This document shows, piece by piece, positions 40,801 through 55,800 of a DNA stretch of 64,000 nt. The stretch comes from Gordionus sp. m RMFG-2023 (Eukaryota > Nematomorpha > Gordioida > Chordodea > Parachordodidae). A model generated the notes under the pieces. That model saw only the letters and a program-made list of their open reading frames with translations. It was not told the DNA's origin and made no database searches. The first letter of the stretch is position 1. Every line of letters begins with the position of its first letter. The DNA lies in assembly GCF_954871325.1 (NCBI RefSeq), contig NC_088776.1, forward strand, positions 39,542,508 through 39,606,507. The letters are read 5' to 3'. A program made the position numbers and the translations under genes.

Positions 40801-43800
40801 TTTGATAGCTTAATGAAATATTTAAATCGTAGATCTGGTTAGTGAAGGTCACGGTCCGGTCTTTGGTCCGGACTGGACCGATATCCTCGGACCGGACCGG
40901 ACCACTGTCCTTAAGAAAAAAATCGATCCAGACCGTGGTCCTAAATAAAAAACGTATTTTTTTTAACCTAATTTGGTTTGTTTTATCATTTTATTAAATA
41001 TAAGAGTATTATATAAACAATAAAATTTATCCAATGGTATTTAAGAAAATGATTTTGTGCTTGTGGAGGGCATATTAAAATTAAGAGTAGATTGTGTTTT
41101 CTGAGATATTTTCATTTTCATCATTAGAAGTATATATTTTATGTTTTATCAGATGTCTGCTTAAGGTACCTAATTATTTTATTAAGAATAAGGTTAAGTA
41201 ATTTTTTCAATAAATTATACAGTTTCTTAAGAAAAAATAGAACTATATAATAACTAAAATATTTTAATAATATTACTGCTTATTTTGATTAATTTATTGC
41301 TTAAAAAATTATAAACAATTATTTTGTTACTAATTGCTGACGATACATTAAATTTGGTACTGCAGTGAACACATACTCTGTTTTTTATTGGGACTATAAC
41401 TAAAATGTTTCTTGGACAAACTTATGGTTTTCATATTGTAAAATAAAAATTAACAGAATCTAAAATAACTCATCTAGAAAAATATCATAAAATAAAATAT
41501 ACAAAAAAATTATATTAATTGAATAGTAAAGAACTTAAATAATAATAAAAGACCGATCCGGACCATAAAAAATAAAAAAACCGGTCCGGACCACGGTCCT
41601 CAAAAAATGATCGGTCCAACAATCGCTCCGGTCCCGGTCTAAGACCGATAGGACCGGGCCGTTGACCTTCACTAGATCTGGCAAAGATTCGATTTATGTT
41701 TTTCGCTGCTCTTAATTACATTCAAAAACCAATTAAATTTTTAGATTAAAATATCCACCCTTTCGTAATTAACCAGTGTGTGGTATACGATCAATACAAA
41801 AAAAACCTGTCAATATTTTGACCTGTTTTTTCAATAGCCTTCTATTTTATGATGAACTATGTCTGCAAGGTTTCATATATTTGTTTTGAATGATTTTTAA
41901 TATGGAAAAATTTTTTTGGAGGCAAAAACGCTAATTTAATTATGATATTGCATGTTTTAAATCAACTTTCATAGTAAAAAATATAAAATATAGTAGGGGA
42001 GACCAGGGCTAGTCGGCGCCATATATGTCAAAATCATCATAGCTCCGAAAATAATGATTATATAAGATCTTACAAAATACCAATAGATACCTTAAGCATC
42101 TACCTATAAATATATACTGTTATTTTAAATATTTTATAATTATTTTTTATAGAAAGGTTTTAGTAAAAGTCATTTTTTGAACCTAGTAGCCCCGAACTCG
42201 TGGTTAGTCGGATCATCGATGGGGCTAGTCGAATCAAGTGGTTTATTAGGCTTCTTGTGGGACAAAAAAGAAATTTTTTCAGATTTTAATATATAACTAT
42301 GATACTTTATTTATATAATATTCTATTTACAATTATAACAAATAAAATAACAATCTTTTTTGACAGAGAACCACTCTACATTGAAACCAATCTTCAAAAT
42401 TATGAAAACTTTTATAATCCTGTTTACATATAATACACACATCTTTTATTAATTTTTTATTAATGTTTATTTTTTATTAATAAAAAATTTAATCAAAATT
42501 TTTTTATTTCTATATTTAAATATATAACATCATTTGATTTTATTATCAGGCTAAATATAATCTGATAACTAAAATGTTCATGTCCAGTAAAATGAATTAA
42601 TTTGAATCATATTATATTGTCAATTAAAATACATATATATATATATAAATATTTGTTTGTTAGATATAATTCATTTTAAATATATTGATATTATTATCAG
42701 GCTAAAATTTATATGCTAAAATGTTCATATCTAATAAAATGTATTAATTTGAATCATATTATATTGTCAGTTAAAAAAAATATATATATTATATTTGTTT
42801 GCTAGATATAATTAATATAAATAATTGATCTTATTATCAGGCTAAAATTTATATATGCAATATATATAATATCTGTGACAATATATAATATATTATCACA
42901 ATATGTATATGAAGATTTTAGTTTGCAAGATATTTATTTAGGTCTGATATTATATTAAAATTGAAATGTATTATGAAAAATCAATCACATTAATAAATTT
43001 ATATAATAATTATTATTTAATATATTGCATTTATAAAATATTATACTTTAACCTGTAATAAATGGTATTTTTCTTAATGAGATATCATTTTCATAGTTTT
43101 ATAGTTTCTTCATAATCTTTTTTAGTAAAAATTTTACTATTTTGAATTTTGCATATATATTTGAGTACCATAATATAATAAAAATTGACTGATTGCGCCG
43201 ACTAGCCACGATTCTACAAACCTCAATGGTGGTAATATTACTAATTTTATCTTAACATATATTTAAGCATTATATATCAATCTGAAACTTTCCCAAATAT
43301 TAAAATAGATATTTAACTTTCATATAATGTTCATTTTGTCATGTTTAAACTTTTAATTTTTTAATACAACCTAATAATATTAAGTGAAAATATTATAATT
43401 TTTACGTCAAAAACATGTCATAACGGATAAAAATTTAAATAGCTAAATATTATAAATTATTTTCATCCTTATGGATATTACAGAATTCTATTTTAGAACT
43501 AAATTTCAAATTTTAATCTTTACTGGTTTCAAAATAAAATCTTTAAATCAACATGCCCCTTGCGCCGACTAGCCCTAGTCTCCCCTATTTAACGCAATTT
43601 TGCTTTATTTTCCACTCTTTGCAGATTCTCATAAATTTTCTATTTATTATTAAATCATATTTCTTTTATATTTATAATTAATTTTAGGTTAACTTAATAA
43701 TGGATAAAATATAAAAGCTTTTTTTATAGAAATTTGTGTAATATCCTTCTTTTCTTAAAATAAGGATGAGCCATGACCCAACTAACTGCTAGCGTTATGT

Positions 43801-46800
43801 TTTCAACTTTACCATTCAAAGGTTGATTTAATCAGGGCTAAAAAAAAATCTAAGGTAAAGATTATGTTTATAAAGGTCTATAAAAATAAGAAAAGGAGTT
43901 TGGATAATACCTATAATATAAGGAACGGGTGCGTTTAGTACTTGAGATAATAGTATAGGGCATAGCGGAATATACGAGCATTGCCATTGAAGCGGGAATA
44001 TTAACTTAAAGTGATATATAAAGTAGAAAAAACCATAATATAAATTGATAAATTTACAAAGATATGATAGATAACCTGTGATAAGCATCTAGATATGTAT
44101 AACAGGCAAATTTTTAGTAAAGCGATAGAAAGAGGGGTTTTCCAGATATGACTAGCAGCAACAACTCTTGTGAATATCACTGGTTAATTTATACAAAGAG
44201 TTGCTAAAGAATCGCGATCAAAGAAAGGATCGATGATCCTGGAATCGATTCAAATTTTGGTAAATAGCCTGGGATCGAAAATCCTTTTTAAAAATGATGA
44301 TCATGATCATGATCGAGTTCCTATTATTGATGAATGATAAAAAAATTATTCTTTACTTTTACCTAAAGCAAATAAATAAAATTGGGTTTTTCTAGATTTA
44401 TAAAATAAATTATAGTGTTATTTATTTCCATTTTTAGATAAGAAAATATTTTTTACTAGTATGATGTATAAGAAATTTGTATTTGTAAATAATAAACATA
44501 AAACAAATATTAATATTAAAACCAAGTTTAATTAGGAAAAAACCAATTTAAAATATAATTTAAATGATTATTCTATGTCTATTAAAAAAAATTAAACTTA
44601 ATATTTAAAAAAGACAATAATATGCAAATTTTTAAAAAAATTTAATATTTATTAACTGATTACCTAATATTTTTTTCAATAATTAATTTTCAAATTCAAA
44701 AAATAATTATTTTAAAAAAAAATTAGAGTTAATATAAACAAATATATAATATTAATTAATGTAAAATGTAAATTAGAATTTAGTTTTAAAAATAGTAGCC
44801 TTATGCATAGATATCCGCAAACTATGCTAAGATCACCAAAATGTTCGCCAATGTTAATTTATTTATCTTATTTTTAAATTTTAACTGTCTGCTCATTTTT
44901 TTGATCGCTAAGTGTAAACATGGTAACAAAAATTTTATTAAATAATATCATTATTTTGACATTTATTTATATAATTATTTATATAATTATTATATGAAAT
45001 TTGGAAAAGTAAAATAAATTAAAACTAAAGAGTATATGAGAAAAAAAAATTAATATCACCCTTTTTCTTTTTATATATAATTTTTTTTATAAATTCATGG
45101 TTTAACGTAACTATACTTTTTTTTTAATTTATGAAGGTTAAACAATATTAGTATCAGCCATTGGTGTGATACTGATCGATATTGTAAGCATCGGTGCATC
45201 TCTGAGTAACCAATAATATTCCCAGAAATTGCGACTATTTGACAAATCTGAAAAACCTCTTTGTATGGCCTTAACAATTTTTTAATTTACCAATACAAAA
45301 AAAAATAATAATAAGGTTATATAATTTTATATATATTTCGCTTTATTGATTGTTAATTATTTCACACTCTAAATATATTCAAATAAATATTTCTTATTTC
45401 GTTACAAGAAAATATCATCTCCAGAAAACTTGTAATATTCAAATATATGAATGACAAAAATTAATATTCGAACATTAAATGCAAATAAATTAACTTTTAT
45501 AATTATTATAGTTAGGTAATTATTATTTTTAGCCGTTAATCCCGGCTACAAACTAAACCAAATTTTTAGCCGGCTACAAAATCGGCTAAACCAAATTTTT
45601 AGCCGAAAACTATCCCTTTGGCCTCGAGGTTGTTTTTCTTAGTAATATAAATTTAAAACGCCTAAATGTTAACGAATTTTCTCCGGCTCGCGTCTGTAGA
45701 TTGAACCTAATTCGCCGGCTTTTATACATTGCTTAACTATAATAATTATACTGTAAATATTAAATAATGATTATTATATAATCTTATACCATTCTCAAGG
45801 CTTCTCCTACCCCTGTTAAAACGGAGGGTCTTAGCGAATGTAACAATATTTTATTTTCGAGCAAGATGGCGCACATCAAGTTCAAAATATTATCCGAGCT
45901 CAAGTTTTGAATGAGGGCAACGAAAGAGGCCCCGGTGATTCCCATAGGGATGTTGAAGGTTTGGATCAGGGAGAGGGTTGTGTTAAAAGGCAACTATTAC
46001 AAAATATATAATAAGTGTAAAATCTGCAACTATCACCGACTAAAATCTTAACCATTGGATAAAATGGCCATTTATAGTCAAGAATGCTTCCCATTAGTTA
46101 CAAAACATTATACTATATCATAGGCGTAGCCAGGGGTAATTCCCTCCCTCCTCAGAAATATATCACTTTTTGTGAATATCATTTCAAGCTAATAAAAAAT
46201 ATCTTCCTTAGTTCTCTCCCCACCCCCTGTCCCCCAAAAAATGTAAGCATATATCAAACAATAATTTGAAAGAATGTAAAAGTTAATATTTTTTAAACTA
46301 AAACATAATTCATACTTTGTTAGGAAAAAGCATTTATTTATGAAAAAAAGGTGAAACCAAAAATGTTTTTACGAAATGAAATAATAGCCAAAGTCTTAAG
46401 ACAAAAATGAAATTTATTATAATTACTATTAATAGATCCATAAAATTAATGTAATTTTCATAAAGTGAATAACTTTAATTTATTTTTCTTAATAAAAGTA
46501 AAATTTAATTATAAAATTATTGATAAAATTAAATTATAAATTAAGTTAAAAAAAATAAAGGCACAATACAATCAGTGGAATATTATGTGTAGTCGATTTT
46601 CAGTATATCTAATTTTATCTAATATCGTATGACAATCATATAATTTTTACCAATAGTGAATTATATTTACAGAAAATTATAAGATACTGATATGGACATC
46701 ATAAAATATCTTTTTAAGAATGTAAACGAAAAAATAATTCTATATTTGTTAAATTAATAAACATATCCAGAGTTGATTAAGTATCTAGATATAAAAATGT

Positions 46801-49800
46801 GGTATCTGTATCTAGATAGATTTTTTGTTAAAGTATCTGTAGCTAAATATTATTTTAGAGATATCTGTATCTGTTTTTAGATACTTTTACGATATATTTT
46901 GATATACTTTTATTTAACGATTTTTTATATTATAAATAAAAATACTTGAATGCAAAATTTATTTTATTTCATATGAACATATAATTTAAATAAATATATA
47001 TTATATATATTAAAAAATATTAAGACTACTTTAGTAAAAAATTATATATATATAAAATATTAAAATTTATATATAAAAAATAGGGCTGATATTAAATATC
47101 GGATCAGCACCGATATTTAGCGTTTTCCAAAAATTTCGGATCGGGCCTATACCTGTTAAAATTAGATCCGATCTTTTTTTTGTTATTTTATGATGTATAT
47201 TTATTTTACATTATTATAATATTTTCTAAATAATTTTTTTTAAAAAAATGTAATTGCGGAACACCGAAAGTTTTATTTATTTTAAATCTTTTTAAATAAT
47301 AACGCCAATTTTATTATTTATATTTTAAATAAAAGAATTTTATTTAAATATGGTACCTGAATTATGGAAATATTTTACAAAAGACAAAGATAATTTTTCA
47401 AAAAGCGTTATCTGTGGAATTCTAATTTCAAGAGGAGGAATAATGAAAAATTCTAATACTACCAATATCCGTAAACATTTAAACGATTGCCATCAAAAGG
47501 CAGTCGAAAAGCTAATCACAAAAAGAACGAGAAATATTAGAAAAACAAATCAAATTTTTTAAAAAAAGAGCCCTGAAAGTAAGCTAACAATATCAGCCAT
47601 TCTTAATAAAACTAATATTTGTAAAAATTCTGATCCTAAATTCATAATTATTTCTAAATTTATAGGGTAAATGATAGCTTGTGACCACCAGCCGATTTCT
47701 ATCTTGGAGAATGTCGGCTTTAAAAGGCTTTTACATCATTTATGTCTAAATTATAAAATTCCTTATAGATAAGTATTTTTCGCAAGGAGTTATTCCGGAT
47801 ATATATGAAAACTCTCCGAAAAAATTCGTAAAGAAATTTTGGTTGAAGATTCTTATTTTTCCTTTACCCTAGATATATGGACTAGAAATTCAGGTGGCGA
47901 TTCTCATATTATCTCATTAACATGCCGCTATATAAACCAAAACTTTAAACAAATTAATAGTTTTAAATGTTAAAATATTTAATGAGTCGCATACATAATT
48001 AATATTGCTTAAATTTTAGATAAAATGATTAATTATTGGGATATAAAAAAAATACACCTTATCAATTAGAGATAATGCACCTAATATAGCTTTGGCCATG
48101 AAAAACGGGAAATTTCAAAACGTTTCCTGTTTTGCACATAGTTTGCAATTGGTTGCACAGGCAGCTATTTTATCACAGAGTTCTATTATTGACATGCTTG
48201 CCCGGGTTAGAAAAATAGACCACAACATTTTTCTAACAAAATAGTCTAAAAGAAATCCAAATTCGATTAAGTCTAACTAGGCACAAATTAATCCAGGATG
48301 TGCCGACCTGTTGGGATTCTACCTATTACATGCTCGAACGATTGATAGAACAAAAAAGGCGATACATCTGTTCATTATTGATAATCCTAATTTGGGAAAT
48401 CTCTCATTATATGAGTGGGAATTAGCAGAAAAGGATATTGATGTTGGAACCAATTCAGAGAGTAACAAAAAAAATAAGTATGGAATCATGTTTAATTAGC
48501 TATGTTATACCATTTGTTGAAATTCTGAAAAGTGAATTAACGATTAATGGGGGAACAGGTACAGACCATGAAGGATACCATTAATAATCAATTAATAACT
48601 CGGTTTTTTGATATTTATGATGATGTCAATTATCTTATCACATTACTTGATCCTCGTTTTAAGGATTTCTTTTTACTAGGGGTGTACCGATATTTTCGCA
48701 TCTTAAAATATCGGTTATCGGCCTTATAAAATTTTCCGATCCAACGCATTTCCGAAAAATTAGTTAACCTAATTTATATTTTTGTTTCGATAAAAATGGC
48801 ATTTAACAAAAATAAAATGTTAAAAAAATTTTTAAAAAAGTTATATCTAAAATCATTTATTTTTATAAATAAAATCGAAATCCATTTTTATGTTTAATTT
48901 TTTTAATAATTATAATTAATTAATAAAAATTCTGCCATATTGTTTTTTTTGCGCATTCTGTTATAAAAGTGTGCGATAATCTCTACAGAATCTGTTTTAG
49001 TGAAGCTGGTGATATTGACAATAACCATCGCCGCAGGCTGACCTCTGATAAATTGGAAATTTTGATATTTCTAAAAGGAAATCTTCGATATATTAATGTT
49101 AAATATTATTTAAAAAAATATTTATTTCAAATTTCATAATATATTTGTTTATTACTTATTATGTATATAGATTAATGTTATTACTTATTATATAAAAGTA
49201 ATTTAACAATAAAAATATTTTATATACTTTTAGAATTGCAATTGAATTCAATATAAACTATAACTGATCATTATAATATATTTAAATGATATAAGTTATG
49301 GTATAGTTAGATTATAGATGTTATACTAATAAAAAGTATATTAAAAATTAAAACCATTGATATCTTTACAGAATACAAAATTAGATATGATTACGGATCG
49401 GTAATCGGCCGATATCAATTTAATATTGGGAATATCGGATCGGCCTTCAAAAAATGGTATCGGTACACCCCTACTTTTTACCAAAAGACATTTCATATAT
49501 TGAAAAGCTCACGACAAGCATGTAAGCCTTTTATTAAAGGTTATAATAATGTTCAACTTCCAACTCCCAATGAAGATACGCCAGGTATTTTTTAAAATAA
49601 ATTTAGATTTTATTGTTAACTTAGGTAATGACAATGAGAAAAATGCCACATAACATTAAAAAATGCAATTTAATTTAAGGGATTCTTTTCAATTGAAAAT
49701 CAGAGAGAAACTAGTAACAAAAATAATTGAAATGTAAATAACCTGCCATACTTGATAGAAATCAAGGAATATTTAAAAGAATCTTTATATCTAGAAAGTA

Positions 49801-52800
49801 TAATAACATATTTTTAATATTTAATCAAGTATTGCTTGATTGAGTTATGATTGACCCATTTGTTTGGATGATATTGGATTATTTTTCAAAATCGACACAA
49901 GATTATGTTTGTATGAAACACATTATTTTATAAATGCTAATTTTATATTTGTGATCTTTTTATTTAGATAACTCGAATAACATTGATATTGATATTATAT
50001 CCCCTGTGGATCCACTTGAATATTGGAGAATTAATGCTGAAATCCCAAATATGTCAAAACTTGCATGTAATTTTTTGGCGCCTCCTGCAACAAGTGTCTC
50101 ATCTGAGTATGCCTTCAGTACGGCAGGGGATATAGATAATCCACATAGTAGAGGCTTATTGCCAGAAAATCTAGAGGCTCTCATATTTATTATAAAAAAT
50201 CTAATATATTATAATTTTATATATTAAATATTACAATTTTACAATTTTATAATTTATACCAACATAAAATGGATATATTATTAAATATATTTTGTAGAAA
50301 TACATAAAAAATATTGATTTTACATTTGGTTCAAAGGAGAGTGGTGAAAAATCAGTTAAATATCGGATCGGTTTGAACCAATATCGGATCGGATATGTGG
50401 ATCGGCACAGTCCTAATAAAAAATATATATAAATGTTCATTAAATATTATGTTCGAGTTTATCAATAAACCAGACAAATTTTAATATTACAATCCATTTC
50501 TAGGAATCTGCTAATTTTATTTTCAATGGAATTGGTTAATATTATTATATTAATTTTAAAAATTTATTTTAGATTAATATTAATAGTGATGAAGATGAAG
50601 AGGTGAAATAATAAATTTATGAAACATCAACAATTTCAGACATTGTTTTTCCATGGCCAATTTATAGAGCATATTTTAAAATAATATCTCAAAATAAAGA
50701 AAACAAATCTGATAGTAAAATGTTTGCCACGTCTACCAAAAAATACGAAAATTTCAGTTAGCTTTACCTCAATTTGCAACATTGAAGGTATGGATACTAA
50801 ATAAATGTTTACAATTATAATTTTAAATTTTAAGAGAAAACATCAAACACTCTTAATCAAAATAAAAAAGGGGAAGGAGAAGAAATTTATTAAAGAAAAT
50901 AATGGACTAGGCTCATCGTCCACTGATATTTTTAACAATAGACCTCAGACTTGAACTCAAACCACTTTAGATGATTTAATAACTGCTTTTATTATAGCTA
51001 GTATTCAGCCATTTTCAATTATTGAAAATCCTTCATTTATAAAAATGATCAAAACATTAGCCTAACAAAAAAACATTATTTGCCGACAGAGTGATTGGTA
51101 GAATTTCCTAAAGATGGGAAAATGAAAAGAAAGAAATAAAATCTAATAGAACCATCGCTAATATGCACAACAGCAGATTGTTGGAGTGCCTATCCCAGTA
51201 TAGCTAACATTTAAATTTGTATAATAATTAATTAAGAACGAATTACTTTAGCAGTTTTAAGAAATGTTAATTTTTAGTTCATACATAGAAGTCACTGTAC
51301 ACTATATAGATCCAACAAGTTTGGAAAGAAAAAATGTAGCGTTGGCTTGTAAAAGAATGACTGCTAGTCATACATATGATAAAATCGCAAAGAATTTACA
51401 AGATATAGCAAAGGACTATTGCATTCAAAATAAAATCTCAAAGACCATTACTGACAATGCCATAAATTTTCTCAAAGTTTTTAGGTTTATTTTATTATAA
51501 ATATAAACATAATATATGATTAGGATTACTGATTTATTATATTCAAGCCAATTGAAAATAGTAGTGAATTCATGGATGATCTGTAAGATGAAGAAGCAGT
51601 TGTTTGTACCAATATCAATATCAAGTATTTATACTATTTCTCAGGATTTTGAAATATCAGAATCATATAGTTTACCTAATCATCAATGTTGTGACAGTCA
51701 CACATTGAATCTTGTTGCCATTGTGGATGCCAATAGTATGATTGTCAATAATGATTTAAATTTTGATTCTCAACAAATTTTAAATAATTTTTCCAAAAAC
51801 GAAAATCGAGATTTTAGTTTTATTTTTAAAGAGATAAAATATAACACCATAATCCCTTAAAAGCCCCGGTAGAAAGATTTTCTAGTGTTGTTAAAAATGT
51901 CTTTCACAGATAAACGAGGATGCCTTAATGGCCAAAATTTTGAAAATATTATATTACTAAAATATAACAATATTTATAATCATTTAATCATATATATCTG
52001 TATATAGACTTATTTAAAAAGTATCTTTTAATAACCTGAACATATTTATTAATATTTAATTTTCTAACAGAACAAAATATTGTTACATTTATTTAAACAT
52101 ATGAATTATAACTTTTAAAATTTTAATTCAACCAATATCAATCCCCTTTATTATTATTATTAATCAATTTAAATCCTAAGTAGGTATGATGGATAATGAA
52201 TATGAAATGGATTATTGATTATTTTCAAAGTTGTATATAAAGAACTAGTTTTATTGATAAGTGAGTATTTATACTGGTATTTTTTATTTTATTTAATCAT
52301 ATGGTTATTTCTAGGTTCTCACAATGCTAAATAAAAGCAAAATTAACATAGCCAACATAACTCTTCCATAATCAAGTTTTTATTTAATCGGGGATAGGTT
52401 TTTTACCTCTCCTCTTATTTCCCAGGATGGGCGTTTAAGTAAGTAGCTTTGCCTCTTGATGATGAAACAATAGTGATTATGCTAGAGAAAAATGATCCTA
52501 TCATTCAAATAGTCCCAATAGGTAGTGTATTTTAACATTATATTTATATTTATATTTTTGTTAATGTTGATGTTGATGAAAGATCTGAAGTAAATTTTAT
52601 TATAATTTATTGATCAATAATACTATCTTATAGATAATACATTCAAAAGTACAAAATTTGCAATCTGGTTAAATTTGCTTATATTTTAAAAATATGTATA
52701 AAATTAATTTAGGAACTTTACCATGCTATTTTACAAATAAGAAAAATGATGATTTTGAATTTATCAAGATATTTAACATGGTTCAAAAAAAAGGTGCATT

Positions 52801-55800
52801 CATATAATATGATAATAAACATGCCAAGAAATGTATCAAGATAAGTACATAGGAATAATATTTCTACATAATCAGTTGAGGAGTATTACATACAGAATTA
52901 CGATTTTATACCACTTATGGATATATTTTTAACTCAAATTAGAGAACGCTTAAATCATAAACTGTTGCTCAATAACTTTCAAATTTTGTTATCCTCTAAT
53001 CCATCAGTGAGCTTCTCAGATGAGATTAGAGATAAAATTCACTTATTTATAGGTTTTATTTGCAAGATATGGTATGGACATAATTAGAAGTAATTTGAAT
53101 TTAAATATTGGTATGCAAGCTTAAAAAGAATGGACATTAAGCTGAGAATGTACTAAGTGAACTCAATGTTTGTAAACACATATTAATAAACTTTCCAAAA
53201 TTACAAAATTAGTTCAAATTTTAGCACGCCCCCTATTAAGACATGCACTAATGAAAGAACTTTCTCAAATTTACGAATGCTTAATACATATTTGCGAAAT
53301 ACTACGCAAAATAAATTAAATGGCTTAGCGCTCATAAGTATTCATCGGGAATTAACACCATTAATTAATTATCAAATTCTAAAAGAAAATTAGATCTAAA
53401 ATTCTAAATTATTAAAACGTTTTTGTTGTATTCCATATCAAATCAACTGAAAATTCAACCCGACCCCCTTCAATTTTTTTAAAAATTTGTATGATGGTAG
53501 TATATACACTAACTAGTAAAAATTTAAAATTTTAATTCTCAACTCAGCTTACTTCATGAGATATGGTCATCTTTAGAAACGCGGAAATTCCAAAATACAC
53601 TATATTTAATTATAATTATCTCAAAAAGTAATTAAGCTAAAGACATGATTTTGATTTTATTAAATAGCTCTAGAATGGCTCTTTAATATAACATAAAATT
53701 TAATTTATCGAAAAAATGTCTATTACCAAAAACCGGAAATAGCTATAAAATATAAATTGCTCTTTTTTTTCTTTTAAATTTTTTTTACAGATAAACATTA
53801 TACTTCTTAATATTTGTACAAAATCCTAGATTGGGACGAGTACTGGGTCAATAGTTATTACACATTAAATATAAGTAGTATGGCTTAAATCCTATATTAT
53901 ACCAAATATATCATCAAACATTTAAGTTACGTGATTATATCTATCAGATTGTCTCAAACACAATACTTGTTCCTTTCATTTATTTCAAATAAAATTAATT
54001 CATATCTTGAAAGAAAGATTTGATAAGATTTCAATAATATTTTATTTTTCTGATGGAGGTGTTACCCAGTATAAAAACAAAAAAAAACTTTGTAAACCTC
54101 TACAACCATTATAATGATTTTGGGATCAAGGCAGAATGGCAATTTTGGCAACTGCACATGGCAAAACTCCTTGCGATAGTTTAGGGGGGAATTACTAAGA
54201 GGTTGGCGGCTAGAGCAAGCCTGCAACGTCCTCATGAAAATCATATAATAACTCCTATTGACTTAAATAATTATGCGAGAATCAATATCCCGGGAATTAA
54301 TTATATATTTGTTAGCAACGTAGAATATTTAAGAATGGAAATCAATCTTGAAAATAAATTTCTAATGGCCAAATGAATTCCCGGGACACAAAAATATCAT
54401 TCATTTATTCCAATGGAAGGAAAAATGAAAGTTAAATTTTATTCTAATTCATTAGATTATTTAATGTATGATATTATTTAATTAATATGTTTATTAGAAT
54501 ATTAATTTCCAATTAATTAGCTAAATAAAGTTATAAATGCTTTTACAATTATTTTCCTTCTAAAATAAAATAGCTAAACTTATGTGCTAAATATGACACA
54601 ATGTCTACTAGTGATATGCATAGGGCCTAATTTTACTAATAATGCCAGAAAGATTTATAAAAAAATATATCAGGCCCGATCACAAATGAATTTTCTTTTT
54701 ATTTGTTTCGTAAATTACTATATTTTTAGTATAATATAGGATTTAAGCCATACTACTTATATTTAAAGTGTAATAACTTTTGGCCCAATACTCGTCCCAA
54801 TCTAGGATTTAGTACAAATATTAAGAAGTATAATGTCTATTGTAAAAAAAATTTAAGAGAAAAAAAAAGAGCAATTTATATTTTATAGCCATTTCCAGTT
54901 TTCTATTTCCGGTTTTTTGGTAATAGACTTTTTTTCAATAAAATAAATTTTATATCATAATAAAGAGCTATTTGATAAAATTTAAATCATGTATTTAGCT
55001 TAATTACTTAGATGGCCATATCTCATAAAGTAAGGCGATTTAAAATTTTACATTTTTATTAATTAGTGTATATACTACCAACATGCAAATTTTTAAAAAA
55101 ATCGAAGGGAGTCGGGTTGAGAATCGACTTTTTTTGGTTGATTTAATATGGAATACAACATATATAATATAATTACATTTATTATATATTATATTAACTA
55201 ATAAAAATATATTTCCTATTAGTTCCAGACTTATTTTTTGATATAATCTCTTATCCAATTTCGTATATTTTAAATATAGATAAAAAAATTTTATTAAAAT
55301 TAACTTCCTATTGTAAGAATAATAACTATATATAGACGAAGGAAACCGGGCCGAAGGCCCGCCCAAAATGGGGTCTCTGGGGGTTTTTAACTCCCCCTTT
55401 TATGAAAATCATGGCTACGCTTATGCATTATATAGTGTCTTATATATGTGATGGTCAAAAGGGGGTCTTGGCGACCGAGTGTGGAAATATAAATCAAAAA
55501 ATCAAAATTTTTGGGTTCATTTAAACATATATGTCTAAATATTATAACAGTAATTAATATAAACTAAATATAAAAAAATTATTTTATTAATAAATATTCA
55601 TAAAAAAAATATGAAATCATTAGTTGTAAAATAATACCAACTATGTTTAGTCATATAATTTCAACCTTAAAATCGGCTCATTCTTTTAAAAAAAGGAAGT
55701 TCTAAGCTAAGTATAAATCATGGTTATAGCATATTAACAAAGTAATAATTAATATTTATAAGAACAGATATTGTTGAAAGAAAGGCAGCTTTGATTAAAT

